A stretch of 64,000 nt of DNA, taken from positions 8,222,501-8,286,500 of the forward strand of contig NZ_CP048222.1 of NCBI RefSeq assembly GCF_010119975.1, in the 5' to 3' direction. Positions within the stretch are counted from its first letter, which is position 1, and each line of letters starts with the position of its first letter. This stretch comes from Rhodocytophaga rosea (lineage in GTDB: Bacteria > Bacteroidota > Bacteroidia > Cytophagales > 172606-1). Position numbers and translations under genes: made by a program. Positions 44,797-54,365 of the stretch are shown piece by piece. The notes beneath the pieces were generated by a model, which saw nothing but the letters and a program-made list of their open reading frames with translations, searched no databases and was not told the origin of the DNA.

Positions 44797-45027
44797 TATT
44801 AATAAACTTATGGTTTTATGTAAGCTAATATTCCTATAATGACTTCTCATCCTGGCGCAGGCGGTTTTAATTTTGTAAGATTGCCAGTTAATATGTAATT
44901 TTATCGATAACTATAGCTATATCAAAGGCTCGTTTCATTCCATTGTGATCTCATTTTTTATTGTTCTGGAAAAAGGAAAGGCTGCTTTTCAGCTATTTAT
45001 TAATCTCACTCAATTATTTAATTACAT

Positions 45028-45561
45028 ATGCGTAGACGCTTGTCACTCAAACAAATGGCCGTTGCCCTGGGAGGAATGATAACAGTTCCGACATGGGCGT
45101 ACGGATGGAACCAGGATGCACTCAAATTCACTTCTGCTTCACTCCTTCCTCCGGAACTGGAAACCTTGCTGAGTGAGGTGGTAGATACCCTGATTCCAGC
45201 TACTGATACACCTGGTGCCAGAGAATTGGGCGTAGATAAGTTTATTCTGACTATGCTCAGGGATTGTTATGAAAAAGAAGCGCAGGATAAACTGGCAAGT
45301 GCCCTGCAAACCATTGATGAAAGAGCCAAACAAGAGGTGAGCAGTGGTTTTACAGCTTGTACGCAGGCTCAGCGTACACAAGTCCTTGCAGTGCTAGACA
45401 AGGAAAATAAAGAGCAAAAAGAAGACCGTTCGTCTGCATTTTCTTTGCTGAAAAACCTGACCATTCAGGGATATCTCAATTCTGAGTATGTGATGAAGAA
45501 CCTGTTAAAATATGAACTGATTCCGGCCAGGTATCATGGCTGCGTTCCGGTTAATAATTAA
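45028..45561 (+). CDS. Gluconate 2-dehydrogenase subunit 3 family protein
   Basis: A 177-residue protein with a twin-arginine-type leader (MRRRLSLKQMAVALGGMITV, cleavage probably after WAYG), so it is likely exported folded by the Tat system. The rest matches the gluconate 2-dehydrogenase subunit 3 family: LETLLSEVVDTLIPATDTPG, ELGVDKFILTMLRDCYE and a C-terminal TIQGYLNSEYVMKNLLKYEL. Family knowledge: the small gamma subunit escorts a GMC-type flavoprotein dehydrogenase to the periplasm. The GMC oxidoreductase gene begins 122 bp downstream, which supports this pairing. Confidence 0.9.
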   Translation: MRRRLSLKQMAVALGGMITVPTWAYGWNQDALKFTSASLLPPELETLLSEVVDTLIPATDTPGARELGVDKFILTMLRDCYEKEAQDKLASALQTIDERAKQEVSSGFTACTQAQRTQVLAVLDKENKEQKEDRSSAFSLLKNLTIQGYLNSEYVMKNLLKYELIPARYHGCVPVNN

Positions 45562-45683
45562 TATTTAGTCCACAGATCATAGTCGGCAGTCCACAGGTAT
45601 TTTTCCTGGCTGAAAAAGATTCATACAACCCATACAAGCTGTTTATCAGCAACAGTTTAGTAGCAATAAATTATTAAGCATTC

Positions 45684-47396
45684 ATGGCAAATCTGAATAC
45701 ACAATCTATACAAGCACAAACCTTCGATGCAATAGTGATCGGCTCTGGCATTAGCGGAGGCTGGGCAGCTAAAGAGTTAACCGAAAAAGGATTAAAAACC
45801 CTGGTATTAGAAAGAGGGCGGGATGTACAACATATTTCCGGCTACCCAACTACCAATATGAATCCCTGGGAATTTGAACACCGGGGACAAATACCGCTGG
45901 AAGTGATGAAGGAAAACCCGATTGTAGGAAAATGTTATGCTTTCCGGGAAGATGCGCAGCATTTTTTTGTAAAAGACAAAGAACATCCTTATGTACAGGA
46001 AAAGCCTTTTGACTGGATTCGTGGATACCAGGTAGGCGGCAAATCCTTGTTGTGGGCCCGTCATACACAGCGTTGGAGTGATTTCGATTTTGAAGGTCCG
46101 GCAAGAGATGGGTTTGCCGTAGACTGGCCCATCCGCTACAAAGATGTGGCTCCCTGGTATAGTTATGTCGAGAAATTTGCCGGTATTTCCGGAAACAAAG
46201 ATGGGTTGGCAACGCTGCCGGATGGAGAATTTCTGCCCCCGTTTGAACTGTCCTGTGTGGAGAATTACTTCAAAGAAACGGTATCCAGCCAATACAAAGA
46301 CCGCCATGTGATAATTGCCAGATGTGCCCATATTACCGAACCTCAGCCAGTACACATTGCCCAAGGCCGTGGAAAATGCCAGAACCGGGTATTGTGCCAG
46401 AGAGGTTGTCCGTTTGGTGGGTATTTCAGTAGCAATTCTTCTACCTTGCCCTGGGCAGCCAAAACCGGCAAACTCACGCTACGTCCGGATTCGGTAGTAC
46501 ATTCGGTTATTTTTGATGAGAAAAAAGGCAAAGCCAAAGGAGTACGGGTAATAGATGCTCATACCAAACAGTTGACCGAATATTATGCCCGCATCATTTT
46601 TGTAAATGCGGCTGCCCTGAATACCAATCTGATCCTGCTCAATTCCACATCTAAGCGTTTCCCCAATGGATTGGGCAACGACAATGGCTTGCTGGGTAAG
46701 TTTGTAGCCTTTCATAATTACCGGGCCAGGGTTTCTGCCGAATATGATGGATTTGCGGATAAAACTACCGATGGCCGCCGTCCGACAGGCGGATATATTC
46801 CCCGTTTCCGGAATGTATTCAAACAGGAAACGGGTTTTCTGAGAGGCTATGCGGCCGGATTGAGTGCCTCCAGAGGTAATGACCAGAAAAGAGACGGGAT
46901 TGGTGCCAGTCTGAAAGAAAATTTATTGCATCCTACCCTGGGTACCTGGCGTGTGGGTAGCCACATGATGGGAGAAACCATTCCCAAAGAAACCAACCTG
47001 GTGAGTCTGGACAAGAGCCAGAAAGATGCCTGGGGTATACCGCTGCTCAAAGTAAAGGTTGACTATGATGAGAATGATGAGCAAATGACCAGGGATTATA
47101 TCGAGCAACTTTCAGATATGTTTGCCAGGGCAGGATTTACCAATATTACCTCTACCGACAGCAAACAAGCGCCTGGCCTTGATATTCACGAAATGGGTGG
47201 TGTACGCATGGGCAAAGACCCTAAGACTTCCCTGCTGAATGAATGGAACCAGTTGCACCTTTGTAAGAATGTGTTTGTGACTGATGGCGCCTGCATGACC
47301 TCTACTTCTACCCAGAATCCCTCCCTAACTTATATGGCACTTACTGCCCGTGCTGCCGATTATGCGGTGAAGGAATTAAAAAAGGGGAATGTATAA
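45684..47396 (+). CDS. GMC-family FAD-dependent oxidoreductase
   Basis: A 570-residue flavoprotein. The N-terminal FAD motif VIGSGISGGWAAKEL (GSGISGG at residues 20-26) is followed by LVLERGRDVQ, then GKSLLWARHTQRWSDFDF and CQRGCPFGGYFSSNSSTLPW. The C-terminal half has HEMGGVRMGKDPKTSLLNEW and NVFVTDGACMTSTSTQNPSL. There is no signal peptide of its own, consistent with escort by the Tat-signal subunit just upstream. Likely a sugar, sugar-acid or alcohol dehydrogenase feeding electrons to the membrane; no cytochrome c subunit is adjacent. Substrate unknown. Confidence 0.93.
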   Translation: MANLNTQSIQAQTFDAIVIGSGISGGWAAKELTEKGLKTLVLERGRDVQHISGYPTTNMNPWEFEHRGQIPLEVMKENPIVGKCYAFREDAQHFFVKDKEHPYVQEKPFDWIRGYQVGGKSLLWARHTQRWSDFDFEGPARDGFAVDWPIRYKDVAPWYSYVEKFAGISGNKDGLATLPDGEFLPPFELSCVENYFKETVSSQYKDRHVIIARCAHITEPQPVHIAQGRGKCQNRVLCQRGCPFGGYFSSNSSTLPWAAKTGKLTLRPDSVVHSVIFDEKKGKAKGVRVIDAHTKQLTEYYARIIFVNAAALNTNLILLNSTSKRFPNGLGNDNGLLGKFVAFHNYRARVSAEYDGFADKTTDGRRPTGGYIPRFRNVFKQETGFLRGYAAGLSASRGNDQKRDGIGASLKENLLHPTLGTWRVGSHMMGETIPKETNLVSLDKSQKDAWGIPLLKVKVDYDENDEQMTRDYIEQLSDMFARAGFTNITSTDSKQAPGLDIHEMGGVRMGKDPKTSLLNEWNQLHLCKNVFVTDGACMTSTSTQNPSLTYMALTARAADYAVKELKKGNV

Positions 47397-47418
47397 AATC
47401 AGTTAATTGAGATATGAA

Positions 47419-47754
47419 ATGAAGAGATTGAAATGGAGGTTTTTAGGTGTCTCACTTTTACTTCCTCTCAGTGCTTTTGCCCACGGGGAGGAGGTTTTAT
47501 CTACAGTTTTCATCCAGATTATTTCCATCTTTCTCTTCATTATTTTGCTTGTCACAAGTAAAAACGATATTAAAAGAAAGTTGATTTTAACAAGCATATA
47601 CAGTGTAGCTCTAATTATAACATGGTCTTACACAGCAAAGCTGCCTTATTTTGAAAATATGAATAAAATAAATACGCTCATTGCAATAGTACCAGCTGTG
47701 GTCGTCGTAATAACCTTTTTTATACTAAAATTATTACCTAAAAGGCAGCTTTAA
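47419..47754 (+). CDS. Small multi-helix membrane protein, unknown
   Basis: From the ATG at 47419 (MKRLKWRFLGVSLLLPLSAF) the product has 111 residues; an in-frame TTG at 47407 is less likely. A signal-like helix ends AFAHG, followed by three more hydrophobic segments (about 28-48, 55-75, 85-105) and a basic C-terminus KLLPKRQL. No family recognised. It begins 22 bp after the GMC gene but is far more AT-rich. Confidence 0.6.
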   Translation: MKRLKWRFLGVSLLLPLSAFAHGEEVLSTVFIQIISIFLFIILLVTSKNDIKRKLILTSIYSVALIITWSYTAKLPYFENMNKINTLIAIVPAVVVVITFFILKLLPKRQL

Positions 47755-47926
47755 ATCAACTGTATGAAAGACGAGAATAATTACTGTTACCTCTACACTC
47801 CAATGATCACCGATCTTCCTCAGCGAAAATTCTGAATAATATAGGTTTGGATTCGTGATTTTTTGTCTCATTATACTACTTTCTTATCCGTTCCTTCACC
47901 GTTCACGCATACTATATCTGCAGCCC

Positions 47927-48703
47927 ATGCCAGAAGAAAATTTATCAGATGCTCAGCAAAGAACTATCATCGAAGCTGCCCACACGCAGGAAAGTATCCG
48001 TAAACGGCTGCAAAATAATGCAGCCCATAGTTATCTGAAAGATCTGGTGTATGGAGCGGTAGATGGCACCGTTACTACCTTTGCAGTGGTATCTGGTGTG
48101 GCCGGTGCCCAGTTATCACCTTCTATTATCATTATTATGGGACTTGCCAATTTATTGGCTGACGGGTTTAGTATGGCAGTCAGTAATTACCTGGGTACCC
48201 GTACGGAGAATGAGTTACTCGAAAAAACAAGGGCAGAAGAACTCAGGCAGATCAGGCTGTATCCGGAAGGGGAAAAGGAAGAAATCCGGCAGATTTTTGC
48301 TGGAAAAGGATTTACAGGAGAGCATCTGGAAAAAGCAGTAGATATTATTACGGCTAATCCTTCTTTATGGACGAATACCATGTTACAAGAGGAACACAAT
48401 CTTTCGTTGTATGGCGCTACTGCCTGGAAAGCAGCCCTGGCTACATTTATTGCTTTTGTACTGATAGGCATTATTCCGGTATTTCCTTTCCTATGGAACT
48501 GGGGCTTTGGCGAGAATTTCCGTCAGCCATTCGTATGGAGCAGCATTCTCACTGGCTTTGCTTTTTTCGGGATAGGTTCTGTTAAAAGCCGTTTTGTTGG
48601 AAAAACCTGGTATTCGTCCGGACTGGAAACCCTGTTGCTTGGCGGAGGAGCGGCTGTTCTGGCCTATCTGGTAGGCATTCTGTTGAAAGGAATTGGTGAA
48701 TAG
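47927..48703 (+). CDS. VIT1/CCC1-family metal transporter
   Basis: The ATG at 47927 (MPEENLSDAQQRTIIEAAHT) gives 258 residues; the longer frame has a poor leader. Family features are YLKDLVYGAVDGTVTTFAVV, GLANLLADGFSMAVSNYLGT, the acidic metal-binding loop RAEELRQIRLYPEGEKEEIR / IFAGKGFTGEHLEKAVDIIT, and five transmembrane helices. VIT/CCC1 proteins carry Fe(II) or Mn(II) out of the cytoplasm, here presumably across the inner membrane, protecting against iron overload. Apparently monocistronic, convergent with the histidine kinase gene. Confidence 0.9.
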   Translation: MPEENLSDAQQRTIIEAAHTQESIRKRLQNNAAHSYLKDLVYGAVDGTVTTFAVVSGVAGAQLSPSIIIIMGLANLLADGFSMAVSNYLGTRTENELLEKTRAEELRQIRLYPEGEKEEIRQIFAGKGFTGEHLEKAVDIITANPSLWTNTMLQEEHNLSLYGATAWKAALATFIAFVLIGIIPVFPFLWNWGFGENFRQPFVWSSILTGFAFFGIGSVKSRFVGKTWYSSGLETLLLGGGAAVLAYLVGILLKGIGE

Positions 48704-48790
48704 AGTTAAAGAGTAGATGGGTTGAAAGTTCAAAGAAGTAATACAGATACCCATTAAATGGTTAATACACTCTTAAGAAGTCTCACTCAC

Positions 48791-51055
48791 TCACTCTTCC
48801 TGCGGTAAGATCAGTGTAAAAGTACTTCCTTTGTGAAGCTCACTTTCCAGGATTAATTTCCCCCCATGTTTTTCCGCCAGATCCAGGCAAAGATTCAAAC
48901 CAAGGCCGGTACCCCTTTCGCCTTTGGTTCCGGGCGTTGTAAAATTGATATTGCGGTTGAGTAGTTTTTTCTGATTTTCAGCCTCTATGCCTACCCCATA
49001 ATCCCTGACCCCTACTTTTGCCATCATAGCCTGCGAAGTAGCTGTAATCAGAATCTGGCTTCCTGAATGTGAAAATTTGATCGCATTGGCAATCAGGTTA
49101 CGCAAAATCAGTTGTAACATCTGAGGATCTGCCTTGAGTGTAAAATTTGCAGGCAACTGATTAATAAATGTGATTCCTTTCGACAGGGCTTGTGGTTGTA
49201 AATTAGTAATTACACTGTCTGCTACTTCTGCCAGAGAAAGCTTCACCGGATTGAGTGTGATCCGGTCAGCCTGGGAAAGCGACCAGTAGAGCAGTTCATC
49301 TATCAGGGTACTGGTATTATTTACCCGCTCCTTGGTGGTGGTTAACATAGATAATAATTCCTGGGAAAGATGGCCATTCAGTTCCCGGATGATCACCCAT
49401 AATAGTCCATCAATGGTAGCCATCGGACTCCGCAGGTCGTGTGCAAGCAAAGCCATCAGCTTATCTTTCTGGGCATTGGATTCGGTAAGCTGCTCATTCA
49501 ACGATTGTATTTCCTGCTCCTTGGCTTTCCGCTGTGAAATATCCTGTATAAAAGACCATGCCTGCTTTCTGCCTTCTTCATTGATTACAGGCAATCCATT
49601 TAATATAACCTGCATCCTGGAACCATCTTTCCGGATATATTCTTTCTCAAAAGGCCCAAAAGACACGCCTGCTTTCAGCCTGTTTATCTGCTCAATGTCC
49701 AGATAAGCATATTCCGGTGGTGTGATCTGTGAAAAAGAAAGCGCCTGCAATTCATCTTGTCCATATCCGGTACTTTCGAGAAAAGAACGGTTCATTTCAA
49801 TAAATTTTCCTGTTTCCAGGTCGGTTAATACCATGCCGATCGGAGAAAGGGAAAACAGATTGTGAAATTTTTCTTCACTTTCCTTTATGACAGCTTCAGC
49901 CTGTTTCCGGCTTGTTATATCTGAATGTGTACCAATGATACGCAAAGGGTTTCCTGCGGCATCCCAGTCAATTACTTTACCCCGGTCCAGAATCCACTTA
50001 TAAGTGCCATCCTTACATAGCACCCGGTGTTCATTCATATATAGCGGCTTTTCTTTCCGCATGTAAGCCTGCATATCCGCATAACATTTAGCAACATCAT
50101 CCGGATGTACGCGCTTTTCCCATTCAGTTATAGAAGTTCCAATTTCCTCTTCCTTATAGCCCAGCATCTTTTTCCAGTGAGAAGAATAATAAACTTCATG
50201 GGTAGTGGCATTCCAGTCCCACAATCCATCTTCTGTACTTTCCAGGCCATATTTCCACCTGGTTTCACTTTCCCACAAAGTTTCTTCAACCTTTTTCTTA
50301 GCCGTAATATCTTGTATTACTCCTTTTAGTCCGGTTACCTTCCCAGACTGATCGTGTACAGCTTTTCCCAGGACACGAATCCAGAGGGTATTGTTTTTAC
50401 CGGTGACCAGTTGTAATTCCTCATCCCAGGGTTTTCCTGAATGTATGGCAACTTCTATGCATTGGTTAAGTTTAGCTGCTGACGCTGGGGTGTACAATGA
50501 AACAGCATCGGCCAGTGTAGGTTTGTAGCCGGTAGGCATTTCGCAAATATCATATACCTGCTTCGACCACATAAAAGACTGGGTCGAAAAGTCTGCTTCC
50601 CATCCGCCGCATTTCGTCATGGTACATACCTCTTCCAGCCATTCATTTTGCTGCTTTAACTGTAATTGCAGCTGTTTTTTATCAGAAATATCTATGATAG
50701 CGCCACACATGCGCACTGGTTTGCCGTCAGCATTAAATTGCGCTTTGCCCGATATTTCAAACCACTGGTACGCTCCATTCTTAAGGCGGATACGTATTTC
50801 CAGCCGGTATAAATTCCTGTTTTGCAAATGATCAGCTATAGCAGTTTCCATCATATGCCGGTCATCGGGGTGCAGCAGTTGCTGCTTAAAAGTATTAAAA
50901 GTAGGCGCAAACTCTCCAGGGGTGTATCCGGTTAGTTCATAAAAAGCAGGAGACCACCATTGTTTTTCATTGCTCAGGTCCCAATCCCATATGCCTGCGT
51001 GCATTCCTTCTACAACCAGGGAAAGTCTTTGCAGATCAGATTCAAGTGATGCCAT
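48791..51055 (-). CDS. Multi-PAS sensor histidine kinase
   Basis: A 754-residue soluble kinase with no membrane segment. Four PAS domains with PAC motifs follow one another at about residues 10-130 (WDWDLSNEKQWWSPAFYELT), 135-255, 265-385 (WKYGLESTEDGLWDWNATTH) and 395-515 (LFSLSPIGMVLTDLETGKFI), each ending in a DISDKK/DITSRK-like PAC end. The dimerisation and phosphoacceptor domain has LMALLAHDLRSPMATID with His539, and the ATPase domain has NLIANAIKFSHSG, RDYGVGIE and GTGLGLNLCLDLAEKHGGKL. No response regulator is adjacent, so it is an orphan by position. PAS domains may sense redox, oxygen or small ligands; no heme or flavin motif is obvious. Confidence 0.93.
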   Translation of the reverse strand: MASLESDLQRLSLVVEGMHAGIWDWDLSNEKQWWSPAFYELTGYTPGEFAPTFNTFKQQLLHPDDRHMMETAIADHLQNRNLYRLEIRIRLKNGAYQWFEISGKAQFNADGKPVRMCGAIIDISDKKQLQLQLKQQNEWLEEVCTMTKCGGWEADFSTQSFMWSKQVYDICEMPTGYKPTLADAVSLYTPASAAKLNQCIEVAIHSGKPWDEELQLVTGKNNTLWIRVLGKAVHDQSGKVTGLKGVIQDITAKKKVEETLWESETRWKYGLESTEDGLWDWNATTHEVYYSSHWKKMLGYKEEEIGTSITEWEKRVHPDDVAKCYADMQAYMRKEKPLYMNEHRVLCKDGTYKWILDRGKVIDWDAAGNPLRIIGTHSDITSRKQAEAVIKESEEKFHNLFSLSPIGMVLTDLETGKFIEMNRSFLESTGYGQDELQALSFSQITPPEYAYLDIEQINRLKAGVSFGPFEKEYIRKDGSRMQVILNGLPVINEEGRKQAWSFIQDISQRKAKEQEIQSLNEQLTESNAQKDKLMALLAHDLRSPMATIDGLLWVIIRELNGHLSQELLSMLTTTKERVNNTSTLIDELLYWSLSQADRITLNPVKLSLAEVADSVITNLQPQALSKGITFINQLPANFTLKADPQMLQLILRNLIANAIKFSHSGSQILITATSQAMMAKVGVRDYGVGIEAENQKKLLNRNINFTTPGTKGERGTGLGLNLCLDLAEKHGGKLILESELHKGSTFTLILPQEE

Positions 51056-51392
51056 GTATCATTAAGTTAGTAAATGCATAAAATGCTTAAAATAAAACAA
51101 TTACCTGTGGCAAAAACATGATATTAGTCATTTTTCGTTTTCATAAACAGGGCATGTAATATCTGTGTTGATTTTATAAAAATACTATTGAATGTAATTA
51201 GACAAAACAGGCAGGATATGGCAATAGTTACATGCTAATACATAACAAATTGTAAAATACATAGAAAACATTCACAGCAATAAATTCAGAAAGCTTGTAA
51301 GAATTTCCGGGCAAGCGCAGGGATACACCGGCAATTATCTGCCAAAAGGACTGAACAAGATAAACGAACCTACAGGCAGGCGCCTTTTTCGT
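51056..51392. other. 337-bp intergenic region
   Basis: Located between the histidine kinase start and the end of the P-loop protein gene. It is AT-rich and should contain the kinase promoter; apart from the hairpin at its right end I recognise nothing. Confidence 0.4.
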
Positions 51393-51396
51393 TTAT
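51360..51396 (-). terminator. Hairpin at the end of the P-loop protein gene
   Basis: ATAAACGAA (51360-51368) pairs with TTCGTTTAT (51388-51396); an AGGCGCCT palindrome is in the loop. It overlaps the stop codon of the leftward gene and may terminate it. Confidence 0.45.
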
Positions 51397-52997
51397 GTAC
51401 GTGATTTTATCATCCCTTCACAGGCTTCATTCAACAGGTGATCAGCATCCCGGCCGGCATTTACCTGGATGCGATGAGGGGCTGACACTTCTGTGAGCGG
51501 CTGATATGACTGGCTTAATCTTTCAAAGTCTTCCAGTCTGGCATCCGACACTTCCTGCCTGCTGTTTTCTCTTTGTATCAGGCGTTGTTTGATGGTCTCA
51601 TCTGTTGCCTGCATTTCGAGGAACAGGTATTGAATCTGGTGTTTCGCAAAGGCTTCTATAAACGGCTGCCGGTAGGCTTGATGGCTGAAGGTGGCATCCA
51701 GCACCAGACTCTGATTGTGCTGCACTTTTTCCAGAGCCGTTTGCAGGAGTGTATGGTATACCGACTTTGAGACTTCCTGTTCATACAAGGCATTGCGCTT
51801 TTCAGGACTGGTGCGGGAATATAAAGGTAAGCCTGCCTGTTGTTTACGAACCGCATCACTTCCGATATAAAATAGGCTCATACTTTCGGCCATTTTTTTG
51901 GCTAACGTACTTTTGCCAGTACCTACTCTCCCACAAACAATAAGCACCATGGGTGCCGATCCCACCACGGCATACCGTAAGGCAAGTTGTAGATATTGAT
52001 TTGCCTGATAAAGGCTCTTGCGCTTTTCCTCATCACTTACTTTTGCTTCAGCAGACTGAATGCCTGCTACTTTTGCCCGGACACAAGCCCGGTAACATTT
52101 GTAAAAATCCATGAGTATTTCCATATCCGGATCTTTCAGCAACTCTGCCATACGTGAACTCACATAACCAGCCAGATCCGGACGGTGGTGAAAATCCAGG
52201 TCCATCGCCAGAAAAGCAATGTCAGCGGCTACATCACTATACCGGAAATGATCGTTAAACTCGATACAGTCGTAAATGCAAATACTGTCCTCTTTTACAT
52301 GAATGTGATCCAGATGCAGATCTCCATGGCAATCTTTAATTCTATGCTCTAGCATACGCTTTTCAAACAGCGCAGTCTGTCCTGCCACGAATGTATTGAC
52401 ATACGAATGGAGGATAGACAAAACTGCTTTTCTGGTTGCATCGGTGGCATACGCTTCTATTCCTTTCAGATTATCCAGCACATTGGCACGTATATTTGCC
52501 AGGCTGCCATATTCCTGTAAAGCGTCGGTCCGATGTTGGGTAAAATAAAAACCGGCCAGTTTTGCAACAATAGATTCTATTATGGCTGTATCTACCTGCC
52601 CTTTCTCAAGCAGTTGATCTAGAAAATAGCCATCTTCCAGCTGATACATTTGTAAGGCATAGTCTACAATAGTGCCGCCTCCATTAAAACTGAGCTTTCC
52701 TTCCTTACTGGTGATTGGTATCACGCCCAGGTACAATGAAGGACATAAGCGGCTATTGAGATGTATTTCCCGTTCTGCGTTGGTTTTTCTCGATTCCAGG
52801 CTTGTAAAATCCATAAATCCCAGGTTTACATGCTTTTTTACCTTATACACATAAGGTGGCGCAATGGCCAGTATAGAAGCATGTGTCTGCCTGATCTCTA
52901 CTGTTGAGGGGGTATGCTGATAAGAGTCAGGAATTTGCAGAAAAGCAATCATCTTCTCTGTAAATTCCTGATCCGGTATAGCGTCTGGGTTTAACAC
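51393..52997 (-). CDS. Bifunctional aminoglycoside phosphotransferase-like / P-loop ATPase protein
   Basis: A 534-residue two-domain protein. Residues about 30-320 have the small-molecule kinase fold with YKVKKHVNLGFMDFTSLESR near the start, and the catalytic and metal-binding region HGDLHLDHIHVKEDSICIYD then CIEFNDHFRYSDVAADIAFL. Residues about 345-530 form an AAA/zeta-toxin-like P-loop domain with Walker A CGRVGTGKST and SLVLDATFSHQAYRQP. Family knowledge: this fused architecture resembles the protein encoded by Rv2004c in the DosR dormancy regulon of Mycobacterium tuberculosis, next to universal stress proteins. Here too it lies beside a universal stress protein gene, but an IS element now separates them. 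Substrate unknown; aminoglycoside resistance should not be assumed. Confidence 0.85.
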   Translation of the reverse strand: MLNPDAIPDQEFTEKMIAFLQIPDSYQHTPSTVEIRQTHASILAIAPPYVYKVKKHVNLGFMDFTSLESRKTNAEREIHLNSRLCPSLYLGVIPITSKEGKLSFNGGGTIVDYALQMYQLEDGYFLDQLLEKGQVDTAIIESIVAKLAGFYFTQHRTDALQEYGSLANIRANVLDNLKGIEAYATDATRKAVLSILHSYVNTFVAGQTALFEKRMLEHRIKDCHGDLHLDHIHVKEDSICIYDCIEFNDHFRYSDVAADIAFLAMDLDFHHRPDLAGYVSSRMAELLKDPDMEILMDFYKCYRACVRAKVAGIQSAEAKVSDEEKRKSLYQANQYLQLALRYAVVGSAPMVLIVCGRVGTGKSTLAKKMAESMSLFYIGSDAVRKQQAGLPLYSRTSPEKRNALYEQEVSKSVYHTLLQTALEKVQHNQSLVLDATFSHQAYRQPFIEAFAKHQIQYLFLEMQATDETIKQRLIQRENSRQEVSDARLEDFERLSQSYQPLTEVSAPHRIQVNAGRDADHLLNEACEGMIKSRT

Positions 52998-53022
52998 AAA
53001 TTTTAATTCTGATTTATTAAAT

Positions 53023-53046
53023 CAATGGTACGAAAGAGTATAAAAA
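53023..53046 (+). repeat. IS left terminal inverted repeat
   Basis: Starts CAATGGTACGAAAGAGTATA. It matches the right end (reverse complement from 54343: CAATAGTACGAAAGGATTTT) at 13 of the first 14 bases. Confidence 0.7.
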
Positions 53047-53049
53047 CAG

Positions 53050-54249
53050 TTAAGCAGCAATTTTAGCAAAGTTGAGCAATGTTTCATATTCAGGGTTATT
53101 TTTAGCTGTTTGGGGGCAAATACCGAATGCAACAAAAAAACGTTCAAGCAAGAACTGGTTGGTATAGTGGGTTTTAAGGTCTTGCAAAGAAAAGGCCCTT
53201 CTTTGCTCTGCAGATTGAGTGAGCCAATGGACAACCTTGACTAAAGAGATAAGGGTTAGAGAAAAATTAAACCCAAAATGAAGCCTGTCTTTACAACGGC
53301 TTTGACAATGAGTAAGGCTAAGGAACTGTTTAGCATCCCGGTATAAGAACTCAATCTGAAAACGTAAATGGTAATATAGCCATAGGCCACTTCCAGACAG
53401 GGCAATATCAGTGGAGGCAAAGATTTTACAACTCTTGATGCTTCCATCTGCTTTATAGGTATGAACGATAACAATATTGAGTAATCGTTTTAAGGCTTTA
53501 CTATAGAGTAAAGCTTGAAAGCAGGTAAAATCTTCTTCCTTCAGGCAGGGCTTAAAATATTGCAAATCCAGTTGTTTTACCTGTAGTTTGCCTGCATACT
53601 TGGTGGGTCTGCCTCTACCTTCTCTTCTAGGGCCTAGGTAGGGATACAATAAGACCGCATCATCTCTCAGACGGGTAATGACCTGCAAGCCTGAGCTAAT
53701 AACCTTTTCTATAAAACTATACTTGGAAAAATAGGCATCCACCACCAGATAAGGTGATAACTTGAGCAGTTGAGTGGCTTGCCCACTAATGAGTTTGCCA
53801 TAGTAAGAGAGCAATGACTCTCCCTCTGTTAATGCTGTCTGAGTAGCCTGATAATGAAAGGCGGTATGATTCAACACATCTACTGCTGCTACACCTGCGA
53901 TTTCTAAACCTTTTTTCATGGCTTGGGCACAACCTGACCAGAAATAGCCTATTCCATAGGTATGTTTACCTGACTTTGCAATAAAACTGGGATCAAAGGC
54001 AACGATGCGTTCTTTGCCTGTATAGCCACTAATGAGTAAGTGGTTAAAGGTGGTAAAATCAAAGTCTTTACTAAACCATTTTCGATAAGTAAAGGCACTG
54101 AACTTGCCTTGTCTGCATAGGTTCTCAAAGTTATACCTGCCCCGCAACCGCAACCAGAGCAAGATTAATTCTAGGAAAAAGTCTGTTTGCCATTTGCCTA
54201 TTCCATGCATTTTGCCCATTATTGTTCTAGTGAGTGTTTCGATGCTCAT
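53050..54249 (-). CDS. IS4-family DDE transposase
   Basis: A 399-residue transposase with all catalytic acids: Asp86 (IVAFDPSFIAKSGKH), Asp171 (LSPYLVVDAYFSK) and Glu300 in YHLRFQIEFLYRDAK. The last fits the IS4 YREK signature exactly (Tyr293-x2-Arg296-x3-Glu300-x6-Lys307). The N-terminal helical domain (about 1-80) and the beta-strand insertion between the second Asp and Glu, carrying RLRDDAVLLYPYLG, are also typical. It occupies nearly the whole element and appears intact, so the element may still be active. It is read in the same direction as the interrupted operon. Confidence 0.95.
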   Translation of the reverse strand: MSIETLTRTIMGKMHGIGKWQTDFFLELILLWLRLRGRYNFENLCRQGKFSAFTYRKWFSKDFDFTTFNHLLISGYTGKERIVAFDPSFIAKSGKHTYGIGYFWSGCAQAMKKGLEIAGVAAVDVLNHTAFHYQATQTALTEGESLLSYYGKLISGQATQLLKLSPYLVVDAYFSKYSFIEKVISSGLQVITRLRDDAVLLYPYLGPRREGRGRPTKYAGKLQVKQLDLQYFKPCLKEEDFTCFQALLYSKALKRLLNIVIVHTYKADGSIKSCKIFASTDIALSGSGLWLYYHLRFQIEFLYRDAKQFLSLTHCQSRCKDRLHFGFNFSLTLISLVKVVHWLTQSAEQRRAFSLQDLKTHYTNQFLLERFFVAFGICPQTAKNNPEYETLLNFAKIAA

Positions 54250-54319
54250 GAGGTAAAAGTTTTGGGTTTGTTTCGCAACTCTAACCTACTCTTTTACCTC
54301 TTTCTTTACTATAACTTTC

Positions 54320-54343
54320 CTTTAAAATCCTTTCGTACTATTG
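54320..54343 (-). repeat. IS right terminal inverted repeat
   Basis: Read inward from 54343 it is CAATAGTACGAAAGGATTTT, the partner of the left end at 53023. TTAAAT immediately outside (54344-54349) matches the left flank. Confidence 0.7.
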
Positions 54344-54365
54344 TTAAATTTAATGGATTTATAAC

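Larger units (their letters stand above)
53023..54343 (-). mobile_element. IS4-family insertion sequence
   Basis: A 1321-bp element defined by terminal inverted repeats: CAATGGTACGAAAG at 53023 and CAATAGTACGAAAG (read from 54343 inward), 13 of 14 matching, with weaker similarity further in. TTAAAT flanks it directly at both ends (53017-53022 and 54344-54349), a possible 6-bp target duplication, although IS4 elements often make longer ones. One transposase gene fills it. It sits 25 bp upstream of the P-loop protein start. Confidence 0.75.
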